Assembly (NCBI RefSeq): GCF_014647915.1
Contig: NZ_BMQC01000011.1
Span: 80,662-144,661 of the forward strand
Reading direction: 5' to 3'
Origin: Pilimelia terevasa
Lineage (GTDB): Bacteria; Actinomycetota; Actinomycetes; Mycobacteriales; Micromonosporaceae
Length of the DNA stretch: 64,000 bases
Part shown: in pieces, positions 41,938 through 50,270 of the stretch
How positions within the stretch are numbered: the stretch's first letter is position 1
Layout: every line of letters starts with the position of its first letter
Position numbers and translations under genes: made by a program
Notes under the pieces: generated by a model
Seen by the model: the letters and a program-made list of their open reading frames with translations, nothing else
The model's database searches: none
What the model was told of the DNA's origin: nothing

Positions 41938-42699
41938 ATGGCAGCTCAAAATCCACCCCACTCGCCCCCACCGCCGCGGCCCCTACGCATCGGCGAGGAG
42001 GGCATCTTCGCTGGGGACTGGGCGCTCACCTACGACCCGGCGACCGGCCGGCACCGCGTCCCGGTCGGGTTCCCTGGCCTGTTGATCGACTGGTGGAACG
42101 GGTTCGCGGTCTGGTCCTGCAACCGTGCGGTGGCCGAGGCGGTGGTCGCCGACCAGCAGTGCCTACGCGACCAGATCACCCGCACCCTCACCGGGCAGGG
42201 CCTGACCGGTACGGCGCTGCGGGCCGAGTTGGACGTGCAGGCCGCGTCGATGGTGTGGGACGGCGCCGACATCATCGTCGACGAGACCAGCCAACACGGG
42301 CCCGCCGACGGCGTGTCACGGATTAGCCCCGACCAGCGGGGTCGGTATGTGATCTGCGGGTGGCGGTGGACCTGGGCCCTGGTTGACCCCGCCGACTGTG
42401 ATCGCATCGCCGACCCCTGCAGGGGGCCTGCGGTGACCCGCTGCCTGTCGCGCGGGCATGTCGACAACGACCTGCTCGCCCGGGTCATACACGCCGCCCG
42501 TGGTGACGCCGACAACACTGCCGCGGTGTGGGAGATGGACAACCTCGGCGGCCGGTCAACCGGCGACCCCACCCCACTGGCCCGCAAGGTGATCGCCGGA
42601 GTCGACGACGGCGACCCCGCGATCCTGGATGCGCTACCCGGGCCCTCGGGTCGACGGGCCGGCCGAGGCGTTCACCCAGGCTGCCCCGGCCGGCGCTGA
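41938..42699 (+). CDS. Hypothetical protein, C-terminus probably frameshifted
   Basis: This 253-residue product starts MAAQNPPHSPPPPRP and includes FAGDWALTYDPATGRHRVPV, VGFPGLLIDWWNGFAVWSC and WRWTWALVDPADCDRIADPC. Its last about 25 codons lose the usual third-position G+C. Meanwhile another frame (42629-42817) continues with strong codon bias and a Cys/His-containing C-terminus. The original protein was probably about 293 residues with one indel near 42640. No family recognised. Confidence 0.55.
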   Translation: MAAQNPPHSPPPPRPLRIGEEGIFAGDWALTYDPATGRHRVPVGFPGLLIDWWNGFAVWSCNRAVAEAVVADQQCLRDQITRTLTGQGLTGTALRAELDVQAASMVWDGADIIVDETSQHGPADGVSRISPDQRGRYVICGWRWTWALVDPADCDRIADPCRGPAVTRCLSRGHVDNDLLARVIHAARGDADNTAAVWEMDNLGGRSTGDPTPLARKVIAGVDDGDPAILDALPGPSGRRAGRGVHPGCPGRR

Positions 42700-42817
42700 C
42701 CTGGCCGGTCTGTGCCCCGGCTGCCGGGAACGCGTCGACGACGCCTACCTGAACGAATATGTGCAGCGTCTGCATGACGCGGTCGTCGAGCACTGCGAAT
42801 ACCACCTGAACCCGTAG
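42629..42817 (+). CDS. Zinc-binding-like C-terminal fragment of the preceding gene
   Basis: This frame gives 62 residues with LCPGCRERVDDAYLNEYVQR and VVEHCEYHLNP, a possible Cys/His metal site. The first in-frame ATG has no Shine-Dalgarno, so it is better explained as the true C-terminus of the 41938 protein in a shifted frame than as a separate gene. Confidence 0.4.
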   Translation: MRYPGPRVDGPAEAFTQAAPAGADLAGLCPGCRERVDDAYLNEYVQRLHDAVVEHCEYHLNP

Positions 42818-42878
42818 CCCACCCCGGGACTGCGGATCCGTCGGGCCCGCACGGGCCGGCGCCAACCCTGAAATTTGA

Positions 42879-42921
42879 GGCAGGGGAACGCGCCGGCGTC
42901 ACCGGCCCGCGTTCCCCTGCC
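42879..42921 (+). promoter_or_regulatory. Hairpin upstream of a cargo gene
   Basis: A 14-bp perfect stem (42879-42892 with 42908-42921), extended by an inner CCGG/CCGG pair, ends 20 bases before the ATG. GAGGAG lies between. Confidence 0.5.
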
Positions 42922-42941
42922 CCTCACTGTGAGGAGCAGCA

Positions 42942-43685
42942 ATGTCCAACCCGAAACGCCACGTCTACACCGCAGCCGAGCTGACCGCGATCGTCGAGGC
43001 GATCAACACCGCCGGCGACGGCGGCCGGCTGCTGCGCGGCACGATGGAAGCGATCTGGAAGCCGCTACTGACCCAGTACGCGACGGGGTCAGGCCACAAC
43101 ACCGCAGTCCGCCCGGCCGACCATGAGATCCCGCTGGCGCAGTGGCAGGCGGTGACCGAAGCCGTCCTGGCCCGGGCCGACCAGTGGGGCCTGGCACCGG
43201 TCATCGCGTTCGACCTTGCCATCGGCTTGCCTTCGCACTACCCGGACCCGACGGTGCCTACCCCAGACCTGCCGGTCGGGGTGAACCTGCCCGGCGTGCA
43301 CCGCCTGGAGGCCGATCGGGATGCCACCGAGGTGATCAGCGCGGCCAGCGCCTACTGCGACGCGCTGGCCGCCGCCTACGGACCGGGCAGCGGCTACCAC
43401 CTGGACGCGGTCGTGTCCTGGCAGCGGCAGCTGTCGCGCATGTTCCAACTGTCCCTGGGCGCCCGCACCCGCGTACACCGCGACGGTCCGCTGTCGCTGC
43501 TGGTCCACACCCAGGCCGGCATCACCTACGGGCTGCTCTTCCACGCCATCCCCCGCCGCTGCACGGTCTGCGGCGCCGGGCTCACCGACGACGGCACCGC
43601 TGTCGGCGGTGATTCCGGCTGCTCGCATGCGCCGAACTACCCGCTCGACCGCCCGCAGCCCGGCACCTGGTCATTTCATTCCTGA
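42942..43685 (+). CDS. Member 2 of the three-paralogue family, with extra zinc-like domain
   Basis: This 247-residue protein carries the family domain in its first 105 residues (KRHVYTAAELTAIVEAINTA, MEAIWKPLLTQYATG, IPLAQWQAVTEAVLARADQW, SHYPDP). A second helical domain follows (DATEVISAASAYCDALAAAY) and then a C-terminal CTVCGAG...GCSHAP Cys/His site that may bind zinc. GAGGAGCAGCA precedes the ATG. Function unknown. Confidence 0.62.
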   Translation: MSNPKRHVYTAAELTAIVEAINTAGDGGRLLRGTMEAIWKPLLTQYATGSGHNTAVRPADHEIPLAQWQAVTEAVLARADQWGLAPVIAFDLAIGLPSHYPDPTVPTPDLPVGVNLPGVHRLEADRDATEVISAASAYCDALAAAYGPGSGYHLDAVVSWQRQLSRMFQLSLGARTRVHRDGPLSLLVHTQAGITYGLLFHAIPRRCTVCGAGLTDDGTAVGGDSGCSHAPNYPLDRPQPGTWSFHS

Positions 43686-43699
43686 AAGGACGTCCGACC

Positions 43700-44158
43700 G
43701 TGATGAACGGTAGTGACAAAAACGTAGACGATGCGTCAGCTCACCGCCCACCGGCCAAGCTCCGGCCGGCTGACGGGAGTGATCAGGGAATCTGGCCGGC
43801 CGCCGGTGTTTACGGCGGTGAGCCGAAGGACTGCGCGCCGGAGGCGGTGCGTGAGGAGTACGACAAGCGGCTGGGCTACTTCGAGCTGTTGGACAAGCAC
43901 GAGACGGCCTGGCTCGCGGCGGAGGTGCGCATGCTGTACCGGCAGTGCGAAAGCGTGAAGGCCGACTGTCGGCAGCGGCTGGCCGAGGCCCACCAGCGGG
44001 AACTGAACCTGCGGCATCGACTGGCCCACCAGCTGCTGGGTCTGATGCCCCGCTGGGGCCTCGGCAAGTACGCGACCGCCGGCGCGCGAAGGGCTCTGGA
44101 CGCGGTGTATCCGACCGGGAACTGTTCCGATTACTGCCCACACGACCAGCACCGATAG
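43700..44158 (+). CDS. Hypothetical coiled-coil-rich protein
   Basis: This 152-residue protein is charged and helical in its middle (EEYDKRLGYFELLDKHETAW, VRMLYRQCESVKADCRQRLA, HQRELNLRHRLAHQLLGL), suggesting a coiled coil, with a Cys/His-containing end (CSDYCPHDQH). AAAGGA lies 10 bases before the GTG; the adjacent ATG at 43703 is an alternative. No family recognised. Confidence 0.55.
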   Translation: MMNGSDKNVDDASAHRPPAKLRPADGSDQGIWPAAGVYGGEPKDCAPEAVREEYDKRLGYFELLDKHETAWLAAEVRMLYRQCESVKADCRQRLAEAHQRELNLRHRLAHQLLGLMPRWGLGKYATAGARRALDAVYPTGNCSDYCPHDQHR

Positions 44159-44284
44159 CCCGCCCAGGACGGCCAATGCGCTCCCTAGCAGCGGCTGCGC
44201 ACATCTATGGATCGGTCCGATACAGGAGGTGGGAGGCACCGGCGAACGCCGAAGCCTAACCTCCGTCATTCATGAGGAGAAGCA

Positions 44285-44614
44285 GTGTCTACACCAGTTC
44301 GGCACGTCTACACGCATGCGGAGATCACCGCGATCACGCAGGCGGTCGACGCCGCGACCGACCCACACAAGCTGATGTGGGGGGTTCTGGCCGCCGTCTA
44401 CAACCCGCTGCTGGCCGCCGCCGGACGTGGGGACTTCGACATCGTCGAGTTCACCACCGGTCAGATCCAGCCGGCCCAGTTCTGCATCCCGGCCGGTCAG
44501 TGGACCGCCATCGACCGTGCGGTGTGCGCGCGGGCCGATCAGTGGGTTACGCGAGTGGCGTTGGCGTTGGCGATCACGATGAGTCTGCCGCTGCAGGACA
44601 ACCCCCGACCGTAA
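44285..44614 (+). CDS. Member 3 of the three-paralogue family
   Basis: This 109-residue protein is the minimal version: VRHVYTHAEITAITQAVDAA, VLAAVYNPLLAAAG, IPAGQWTAIDRAVCARADQW. GAGGAG lies 7-8 bases before the GTG. Its N-terminus is nearest to the 42942 product. Confidence 0.62.
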   Translation: MSTPVRHVYTHAEITAITQAVDAATDPHKLMWGVLAAVYNPLLAAAGRGDFDIVEFTTGQIQPAQFCIPAGQWTAIDRAVCARADQWVTRVALALAITMSLPLQDNPRP

Positions 44615-44706
44615 CCGCCGTGGCCGCTGACCAGCCGTACACCGGCCGACCGCGGCAGTAGCTGTAACACCCCGGCGCCCACCTGGTGGGCGCGTTCACC
44701 TTCACC

Positions 44707-44748
44707 CAGGAGGTGGCCGCGCCCAGACGGGGGGGCGGCCACCTCCTG
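44707..44748 (+). promoter_or_regulatory. Hairpin upstream of the MoxR gene
   Basis: A 14-bp perfect stem (CAGGAGGTGGCCGC 44707-44720 with 44735-44748) lies 25 bases before the ATG. Its left arm contains an AGGAGG that the stem would hide. Confidence 0.5.
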
Positions 44749-44773
44749 CCCATTTGATGGCAGGAGCACCAAC

Positions 44774-46023
44774 ATGCACATCCCCAATCCGGCCGGCAGC
44801 GCACCAGCCTGGTCGATGACCGCCCCCAACCCCACCGCCGCGACTACCAGCACCACGGCGCCCCCCGCACCGCCCGCGACGCTGACGGTGTCGGGGTTGC
44901 CGACGCTGCGTCCTGGTCAGCTACGCGCCCAGGTGTTGGCGCACCTGGTCGGCCAGCCCGGTGACGGCAACACCGTCGGCGCGGTCGCCCGCGCTCTGGC
45001 GGCCGTTCCACTGGGGCGGTTGGTCAGGCGATCACCAAATTGGTGGAGCTGGATCACGTCACCGGGGAGGTGTCGGGCGGGAAGAAGGTCTTCCACGTCA
45101 CCACCGCTGGCCTCCAGCAACATCAGGACAACCTGGCCGCCGGGGTCCTGGACGCTCCTCCGGCCGCGGCCCGCAACCGCCCAGTCCCGGCACCGCGTCC
45201 GGCGCCTGCGGCGGCGCCGGCACGGTCGGGGCCGGTGCTGCGTCCCAACGGCACCCCGTACCACCCACGTCAGTTGGCCGGCCGCCGTGATGTGGATGTT
45301 CTGCAGGAGTTGCGTGGGGCGGGTATCGCCGCTCTGCTCTACGGCCCGCCCGGCACCGGCAAAACATCGGTGGTGGAGGCGGCGTTCGGCGCCGAACTGC
45401 ACACCGTGGCCGGGGACGGCGACACCACCGTCGGGGACCTGATCGGTGACTACGTACCCGACAGGGCCGGCTACCGGTTCGTGCCCGGACCTTTGCCCAC
45501 GGCGATGCAGGCCGGGGAGGTGCTGTTCATTGACGACGCGACGTTGATCTCGCCGCGGGTGTTGGCGGTGATGTATCCGGCGATGGACGGCCGCCGCCAG
45601 ATCGTGGTGAAGGCCGACGGCGGCCGAACCGTGACAGCAGCTAACGGGTTCTACGTGATCGCCGGTCACAACCCGGGTGTGCACGGCGCGGTCCTGACCG
45701 AGGCCCTGGCCTCCCGGTTCTGCGCGCACATCCACGTCACCACCGACTATGACCTGGCCCGGGCGTTGGGTGTCGACTCCCGGACCGTGCGGGCGGCGGT
45801 GGAGTTGAACGCCAAGGTGCAGGTTGGGGAGATCGGTTGGGCGCCGCAGCTGCGCGAGCTGCTGGGGTTCAAGAAGATCGCCGACACGTTGGACGTCGAC
45901 AGCGCGATCGCCAACCTGGCGGGTGTCGCCCCGGTCGAGGACCGCGACACCGTCGCCGAAGTCCTAGCCAAGCAGTTCGGCCGCCGCATCGTGACCGGTC
46001 TTGCCCTCGGCAAGCAGCTCTGA
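44774..46023 (+). CDS. MoxR-type AAA+ ATPase with N-terminal winged helix (apparent frameshift)
   Basis: The AAA+ part has Walker A YGPPGTGKTSVVEA, GDLIGDYVPDRAGYRFVPGP, Walker B GEVLFIDDATLISPRVL and FYVIAGHNPGVHGAVLTEAL, typical of MoxR/CbbQ-like ATPases. The well-initiated N-terminus (AGGAG, ATG at 44774) encodes LRPGQLRAQVLAHLVGQPGD, the start of a winged helix. Its continuation (GAVGQAITKLVELDHVTGEV) is in another frame, so about one base is missing near 44999. The uninterrupted ORF alone would start at a TTG at 45040 without a Shine-Dalgarno. Corrected length is about 416 residues. It is followed 15 bases later by a VWA protein, the standard MoxR partner. Confidence 0.8.
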
Positions 46024-46038
46024 GCCGGGGCTGAAGAG

Positions 46039-47757
46039 ATGACGACGATCAACCAGCACGTCACCAACACCCCCACCTCCAGCCGTCCGGCCGCGACCGA
46101 TCCGATCTGGGGCCGCTACTCCGCCGCCTGGACCGCCCAGGTCGCCGACCTGGCCGGCCGCGCCGACCTCACCGTGGTGGTCCAACCCGGTGCGGGCCGA
46201 GGGGCCCCGGCCTGCTTCATTCCCGCCACCAACACCATCGAAGTCAACAGCGACCTGCTCGACGTTGACCCCCACACCGTCGACCCGACCACCGCGACCG
46301 CCCGTAACGCCTACCCGGTGGCGTGGGGGGCACTGGTACACGAGGCCGGACACGCCGCCCACTCCCGGTGGTGCAGGGTCAGCACCGGCGCCGGGGTGCC
46401 GTGGCCGGTCATCGAAGCCGCCACCCTGCTCGAAGAGCCACGCATCGAAGGCCGGCAGCTCAAACGCCGGCCTGGGGACCGTAGGTGGTTGCGGGCGATG
46501 GCCGGCAAGCTCCTGCTCGCCGACATTCCCACCGTCGACAACCCGTGGACCGCCGGCACCCTCGCCGCGCTACTACTGGCCCGCGCCGACGCCAGAATCC
46601 TGGACCGGCGCGAAGTCCGGCCCGCCCGTACGGCGGTGCGGAAGCTGATCGGTACTGACCGGCTGCGGGAGCTGGGCAAGATTTGGCGTAAGGCCCTGCG
46701 CACCAAGGACGGTGACGCCGACCGGATGCTGGACCTGGGCCGGCAGTGGTGCGACGTCCTCGGCGTCGACACCGGCCTGATCGGGCCGATCATCCTCGTG
46801 CCCGACGGACCACCCGGCGGCGACGGTGTGGCGCGGAAGGCCGCCGCAGCGACCGCCGCCGCGGTCACCGCCACCGACCTGGCCGACGCCCACACCACCA
46901 CCGACGCCGACATTCACGTCGCGGCGGCAGCCGCTGCACGAAGCACAGCCCGGACCCTGGAAGCGCAGGCGCAAGCCCAGGCCCAGGACGCGGCCCGGAA
47001 AGTGTTCGGCCGCCGCGCCGCCGCAGGCCCGACCCGCCAGCCACAGCAGGCGGAACAGGCGGCGGCCCGACAGTTGTCCCGGGCGTTGAAGGCCGCCGCC
47101 CGACGCGATCCGGTCGTGGTGTCCACGACGTCGGCGACGCCGCCGGGCCGGTTGATTGCCCGCGCTGCTGTCACCGCTGCTGCTCAGCGCGCCGCCGGTG
47201 TTCGACCTGAGGCCCAGCCGTGGCGCAGCAGCCGCTCCCGGCGGGTGCTCGATCCGCCGTTGGCGGTCGGGATCACGGTGGATGTGTCGTTGTCGATGCG
47301 GGCCTGGCTGGGCCCGTGTGAATCGGCGGCGTGGATCACCGCCCAAGCCGCCTCCTGGGCCGGTGCCCACACCGCCACCGTCACCTTCGGCCGTGACGTC
47401 ACTCCCATCGCCTACCCCGGCCAGCCACCCGGCCACGTCCGCCAGCTCGGGCTGGAAAGCCACACGCGCGGGTTCTGCACGACGGTGGACGCCCTTGACG
47501 GTGCGCTGCACCTGTCCGATCCGCGTGGTGGGGCCCGGCTGCTGGTCGTCGTCTCCGACGGCGAGCTGCTGGTCGGGGAGATGGTGCGCGGGCAGGAACA
47601 ACTCGACCGGCTCCGCAAGGCCGGCTGCGCGGTGCTGTGGCTGGGCCCCGCCGACAGCCAACCCCTGCACGATGTCACCGCACGCCTCGGCCTTGCACCG
47701 GCACAAGCCGGCAGAGCCATCGCCGAGGCCGCCACCGCCGCCCTACGCCGCCAATAG
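46039..47757 (+). CDS. VWA-domain protein with HExxH metallopeptidase-like motif
   Basis: This 572-residue protein has an N-terminal domain with VHEAGHAAHSRW (HExxH, about residue 101), like the metallopeptidase-like domain of VWA-containing CobT/DUF2201 proteins. It continues with an Ala/Gln-rich linker (AQAQAQAQDAARK) and a C-terminal VWA domain with the MIDAS motif DVSLSM (about 415) and later LLVVVSDGELL. MoxR-VWA pairs act as metal-dependent chaperones or conflict-system modules. Both genes are adjacent and probably co-transcribed. The substrate is unknown; nothing nearby looks like a chelatase or oxidoreductase target. Confidence 0.82.
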   Translation: MTTINQHVTNTPTSSRPAATDPIWGRYSAAWTAQVADLAGRADLTVVVQPGAGRGAPACFIPATNTIEVNSDLLDVDPHTVDPTTATARNAYPVAWGALVHEAGHAAHSRWCRVSTGAGVPWPVIEAATLLEEPRIEGRQLKRRPGDRRWLRAMAGKLLLADIPTVDNPWTAGTLAALLLARADARILDRREVRPARTAVRKLIGTDRLRELGKIWRKALRTKDGDADRMLDLGRQWCDVLGVDTGLIGPIILVPDGPPGGDGVARKAAAATAAAVTATDLADAHTTTDADIHVAAAAAARSTARTLEAQAQAQAQDAARKVFGRRAAAGPTRQPQQAEQAAARQLSRALKAAARRDPVVVSTTSATPPGRLIARAAVTAAAQRAAGVRPEAQPWRSSRSRRVLDPPLAVGITVDVSLSMRAWLGPCESAAWITAQAASWAGAHTATVTFGRDVTPIAYPGQPPGHVRQLGLESHTRGFCTTVDALDGALHLSDPRGGARLLVVVSDGELLVGEMVRGQEQLDRLRKAGCAVLWLGPADSQPLHDVTARLGLAPAQAGRAIAEAATAALRRQ

Positions 47758-47818
47758 GCAGGCAGCCCGGACCCGGCAAGAACTGTCCGGCCGCACCGAC
47801 CCGACGGCCGGTCATCTG

Positions 47819-47845
47819 GCGCCTCACCGACCTGCGGTGAGGCGC
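47819..47845 (+). promoter_or_regulatory. Hairpin upstream of a cargo gene
   Basis: An 11-bp perfect stem (GCGCCTCACCG 47819-47829 with 47835-47845) around a 5-base loop lies 31 bases before the next ATG; it may also terminate the VWA transcript. Confidence 0.5.
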
Positions 47846-47876
47846 TTCGCATGTCCCCAACAAGGAAGGAACCGCG

Positions 47877-48395
47877 ATGTTCAACCATCCCGAATCGATC
47901 ACCACCCCAAATCTGGTGGTGCCGCAGGCGCTGGCCAAGGTGTTGCAGCAGGCGTGGGCGCAGGCCACCCACACCGACGCCAGCCCCCAGCGGTGGATTA
48001 CCGACACCGTCCGGGCGCTCGGAGGGCACCTGGACGACCCGATCCGCAACGCCCAACGCCTCCACGACGGCCTAGACGATCTGCGCCGCACCATCCACAC
48101 CCAGATCCACGACGCCGTCACCGAACACCACGTCGACTACCAGTGGGCGCAAGGGTTCCTGGAGGTCTGCGGCGCGGAACCGCTGCGCAGTCGCTACCGG
48201 GTCGTCGTCCAGATCGGCTTCGAAATCGACGTAGACGCCGAGTCCGTCGACGGCGCCGAAGATGACGCCCGCGAGCAGCTGGTCTCCGCCCTACGCCTGA
48301 GCAAAGTCGCCAGCTCCTACCTGCGACCCGAAACCGAGATCACCGTACGCAAGGTGGACCGCGGCGATCTGGTCCACCCCAACACCTACCTGTAA
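47877..48395 (+). CDS. Hypothetical protein
   Basis: This 172-residue protein has a helical N-terminal half (VPQALAKVLQQAWAQATHTD, LHDGLDDLRRTIHTQIHDAV) and a beta-rich C-terminal half (SRYRVVVQIGFEIDVDAESV, ETEITVRKVDRGDLV). AAGGAAGGAA precedes the ATG. No family recognised. Confidence 0.6.
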   Translation: MFNHPESITTPNLVVPQALAKVLQQAWAQATHTDASPQRWITDTVRALGGHLDDPIRNAQRLHDGLDDLRRTIHTQIHDAVTEHHVDYQWAQGFLEVCGAEPLRSRYRVVVQIGFEIDVDAESVDGAEDDAREQLVSALRLSKVASSYLRPETEITVRKVDRGDLVHPNTYL

Positions 48396-48449
48396 CCCCA
48401 GCCCCGCCGCCTTGCCGGCAGGGCTCTGCTTGCCCTTCCCATCCCATAC

Positions 48450-48499
48450 GCCGAAGGCGCCCCCGGCCCGCACCCCGTGCGGCGGTGGGCGCCTTCGGC
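48450..48499 (+). promoter_or_regulatory. Hairpin with GAAGGCGCC arms (copy 1)
   Basis: GCCGAAGGCGCCC (48450-48462) and its exact complement (48487-48499) lie 26 bases before the next GTG. The same arm sequence recurs before the paralogous gene downstream. Confidence 0.6.
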
Positions 48500-48524
48500 A
48501 TTTCTTTCGAAAGCGAGATCGACT

Positions 48525-49259
48525 GTGAGGAACAGGTATCCGGAGCCCGCCGCTGGTCTGGGCGTCTACCTACAGGCGTTCCTGGACCACCACGGCTACC
48601 AGATCGACGACGAAATGTGGATCCAGATCGGCCAGCAGCCACACAGCGTGCTGGCAATCTGGTCCCAGCTCGCCGCCTACGCCGCCGCCGACTACCAACT
48701 GGCCCTCCTGCACCAGCCGGTCGCGTTCCTACGCGGCGAGGTCGGCGACACCAACACCGACTTCGCCGACATCGGCAGCTACATCACCGCCCTGGACGCC
48801 TGCAACAACGCGCACACCCAGTACGCGCAGGCCAGAGTTCAGGCGGCGACGCGGATCCACCACTGCCTGCACCAACTCCACAACTACGGGGCGCTGCACC
48901 GCAACGTCACGGACTGGGACACCGTAACGCTGTCCCCGCACCGGCAGCCGGGCCACACCGTCAGCGTGCAAGCCCCGGCCGGCGGCTCGCCCGAGCGTGG
49001 ATGGCCGCTGGTGCGCGTCACCGACGCCCAACTGCGGTCGCTGGTCGCGGCAACAGCCGGGACCGCACCGGCGCCGGCCAACCCGGTGATCAGGCAAGAC
49101 GGCGAAGCGTTCGTCGAGACCATCGCCTGTCCCCACCGAGGCAACATCGACCAGCTCCTCATCCCGGTCATCACCGCCGACGGGGACTGCTCCTACCTGC
49201 TACGCGATCACCACTGGCAGCCCACCACCACAGCCAGCCAGGACCAGCGACCCGACTGA
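48525..49259 (+). CDS. Paralogue pair protein A, unknown function
   Basis: This 244-residue protein (GVYLQAFLDHHGYQIDDEMW, LAAYAAADYQLALLHQPVAF, GDTNTDFADIGSYITALDAC, GHTVSVQAPAGGSPERGWPL) aligns along its length with the 49361 product. Both have a YAAA(D/G)YQ helix, a GD(T/Q)N-D segment and a P-GH-V-V-AP stretch. The GTG start follows GAAAGCGAG. Function unknown. Confidence 0.6.
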   Translation: MRNRYPEPAAGLGVYLQAFLDHHGYQIDDEMWIQIGQQPHSVLAIWSQLAAYAAADYQLALLHQPVAFLRGEVGDTNTDFADIGSYITALDACNNAHTQYAQARVQAATRIHHCLHQLHNYGALHRNVTDWDTVTLSPHRQPGHTVSVQAPAGGSPERGWPLVRVTDAQLRSLVAATAGTAPAPANPVIRQDGEAFVETIACPHRGNIDQLLIPVITADGDCSYLLRDHHWQPTTTASQDQRPD

Positions 49260-49284
49260 CACCCCACCGGCACCACCTGTCCCG

Positions 49285-49335
49285 AACGCCGAAGGCGCCC
49301 TACCGCAGCACGCGGTACCGGGCGCCTTCGGCGTT
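49285..49335 (+). promoter_or_regulatory. Hairpin with GAAGGCGCC arms (copy 2)
   Basis: A 16-bp perfect stem (49285-49300 with 49320-49335), plus an inner TACCGC/GCGGTA pair, lies 25 bases before the next ATG. The arms match those of copy 1, so hairpin and gene appear to have been duplicated together. Confidence 0.65.
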
Positions 49336-49360
49336 CCCCCCTGAAAGGAATACCGACACG

Positions 49361-50155
49361 ATGATCGACTACGACCCGTGTGAAACCCCAGGCATACGCG
49401 AGTACCTCCACGAACTCACCGCCGCCGCCGGCTACCAGGTGGAACCCTGCGAGATGGGGTGGACGTTGGTCAACGACCCCGACACCTGCACCAGCTGGAT
49501 CCGCGCCGCCGCCACCTACGCCGCCGCCGGCTACCAGCAGCGGATCCTCGCCGGCACCATCGACATGCTCCGCGACAACATCGGCGACCAGAACCTCGAC
49601 CTCGACGACGTCCTCAGCCACGCCCCGCTGCTGGCTACCGCCGCCACCAGCTACCAGGCGATGGTCCGGGATCGGACCGCCGCCTACGAGAGGTTCCTCA
49701 CTCACAGCACCCGACTGGGCCGCATCCACGCCCTCACCCCCGACAAGATCGTCTGGGAGAAGCGGTCACTGACCCCGGCCGGCGGCCACCGCCCGGTCAC
49801 GGTGACCGCGCCGGCAGACGGCGGACCGCAATGGCCGATAGTGCGCGCCGACCGGCAAGCGATGACCGCCATCAGCGACGCCCACAGGCAACTGCGGCCG
49901 AAACCAACAACGCCGTTGATCAGACGGTTCGGCGACCACTTCGCCCTCAACACCGTCAACCACAACGGCTCCACCAGCTACCGGATCCTGATCGAAATCA
50001 ACACCCCCGAAGACACCTTCTGGCCGCTGCGCGCACTGCACTGGACCGACCCCGACAACACCGCCCCGAACGGGGCACCCGGCGGAGTCGATACCGGTCA
50101 CGCGCCGGACCTGCCGCCCGGCACCGACGCCCGCACCGCCCCGGCCACCAGCTGA
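49361..50155 (+). CDS. Paralogue pair protein B, unknown function
   Basis: This 264-residue protein (GIREYLHELTAAAGYQVEPC, AATYAAAGYQQRILAGTIDM, GDQNLDLDDVLSHAPLLATA, GHRPVTVTAPADGGPQWPIV) is the paralogue of the 48525 product. GAAAGGAA lies 10 bases before the ATG. It differs mostly at the two ends. Function unknown. Confidence 0.6.
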   Translation: MIDYDPCETPGIREYLHELTAAAGYQVEPCEMGWTLVNDPDTCTSWIRAAATYAAAGYQQRILAGTIDMLRDNIGDQNLDLDDVLSHAPLLATAATSYQAMVRDRTAAYERFLTHSTRLGRIHALTPDKIVWEKRSLTPAGGHRPVTVTAPADGGPQWPIVRADRQAMTAISDAHRQLRPKPTTPLIRRFGDHFALNTVNHNGSTSYRILIEINTPEDTFWPLRALHWTDPDNTAPNGAPGGVDTGHAPDLPPGTDARTAPATS

Positions 50156-50270
50156 CGCTGTCGCCGGGGCGTCGGGGGCGCGACTTGACCCGCGGCGGCC
50201 GGCGAAGCGTCCATGTCCAACGCCGCACCAACCCGGCTGCGGCACCCCCGCCGAAGTCAGGAAGCAGTAG

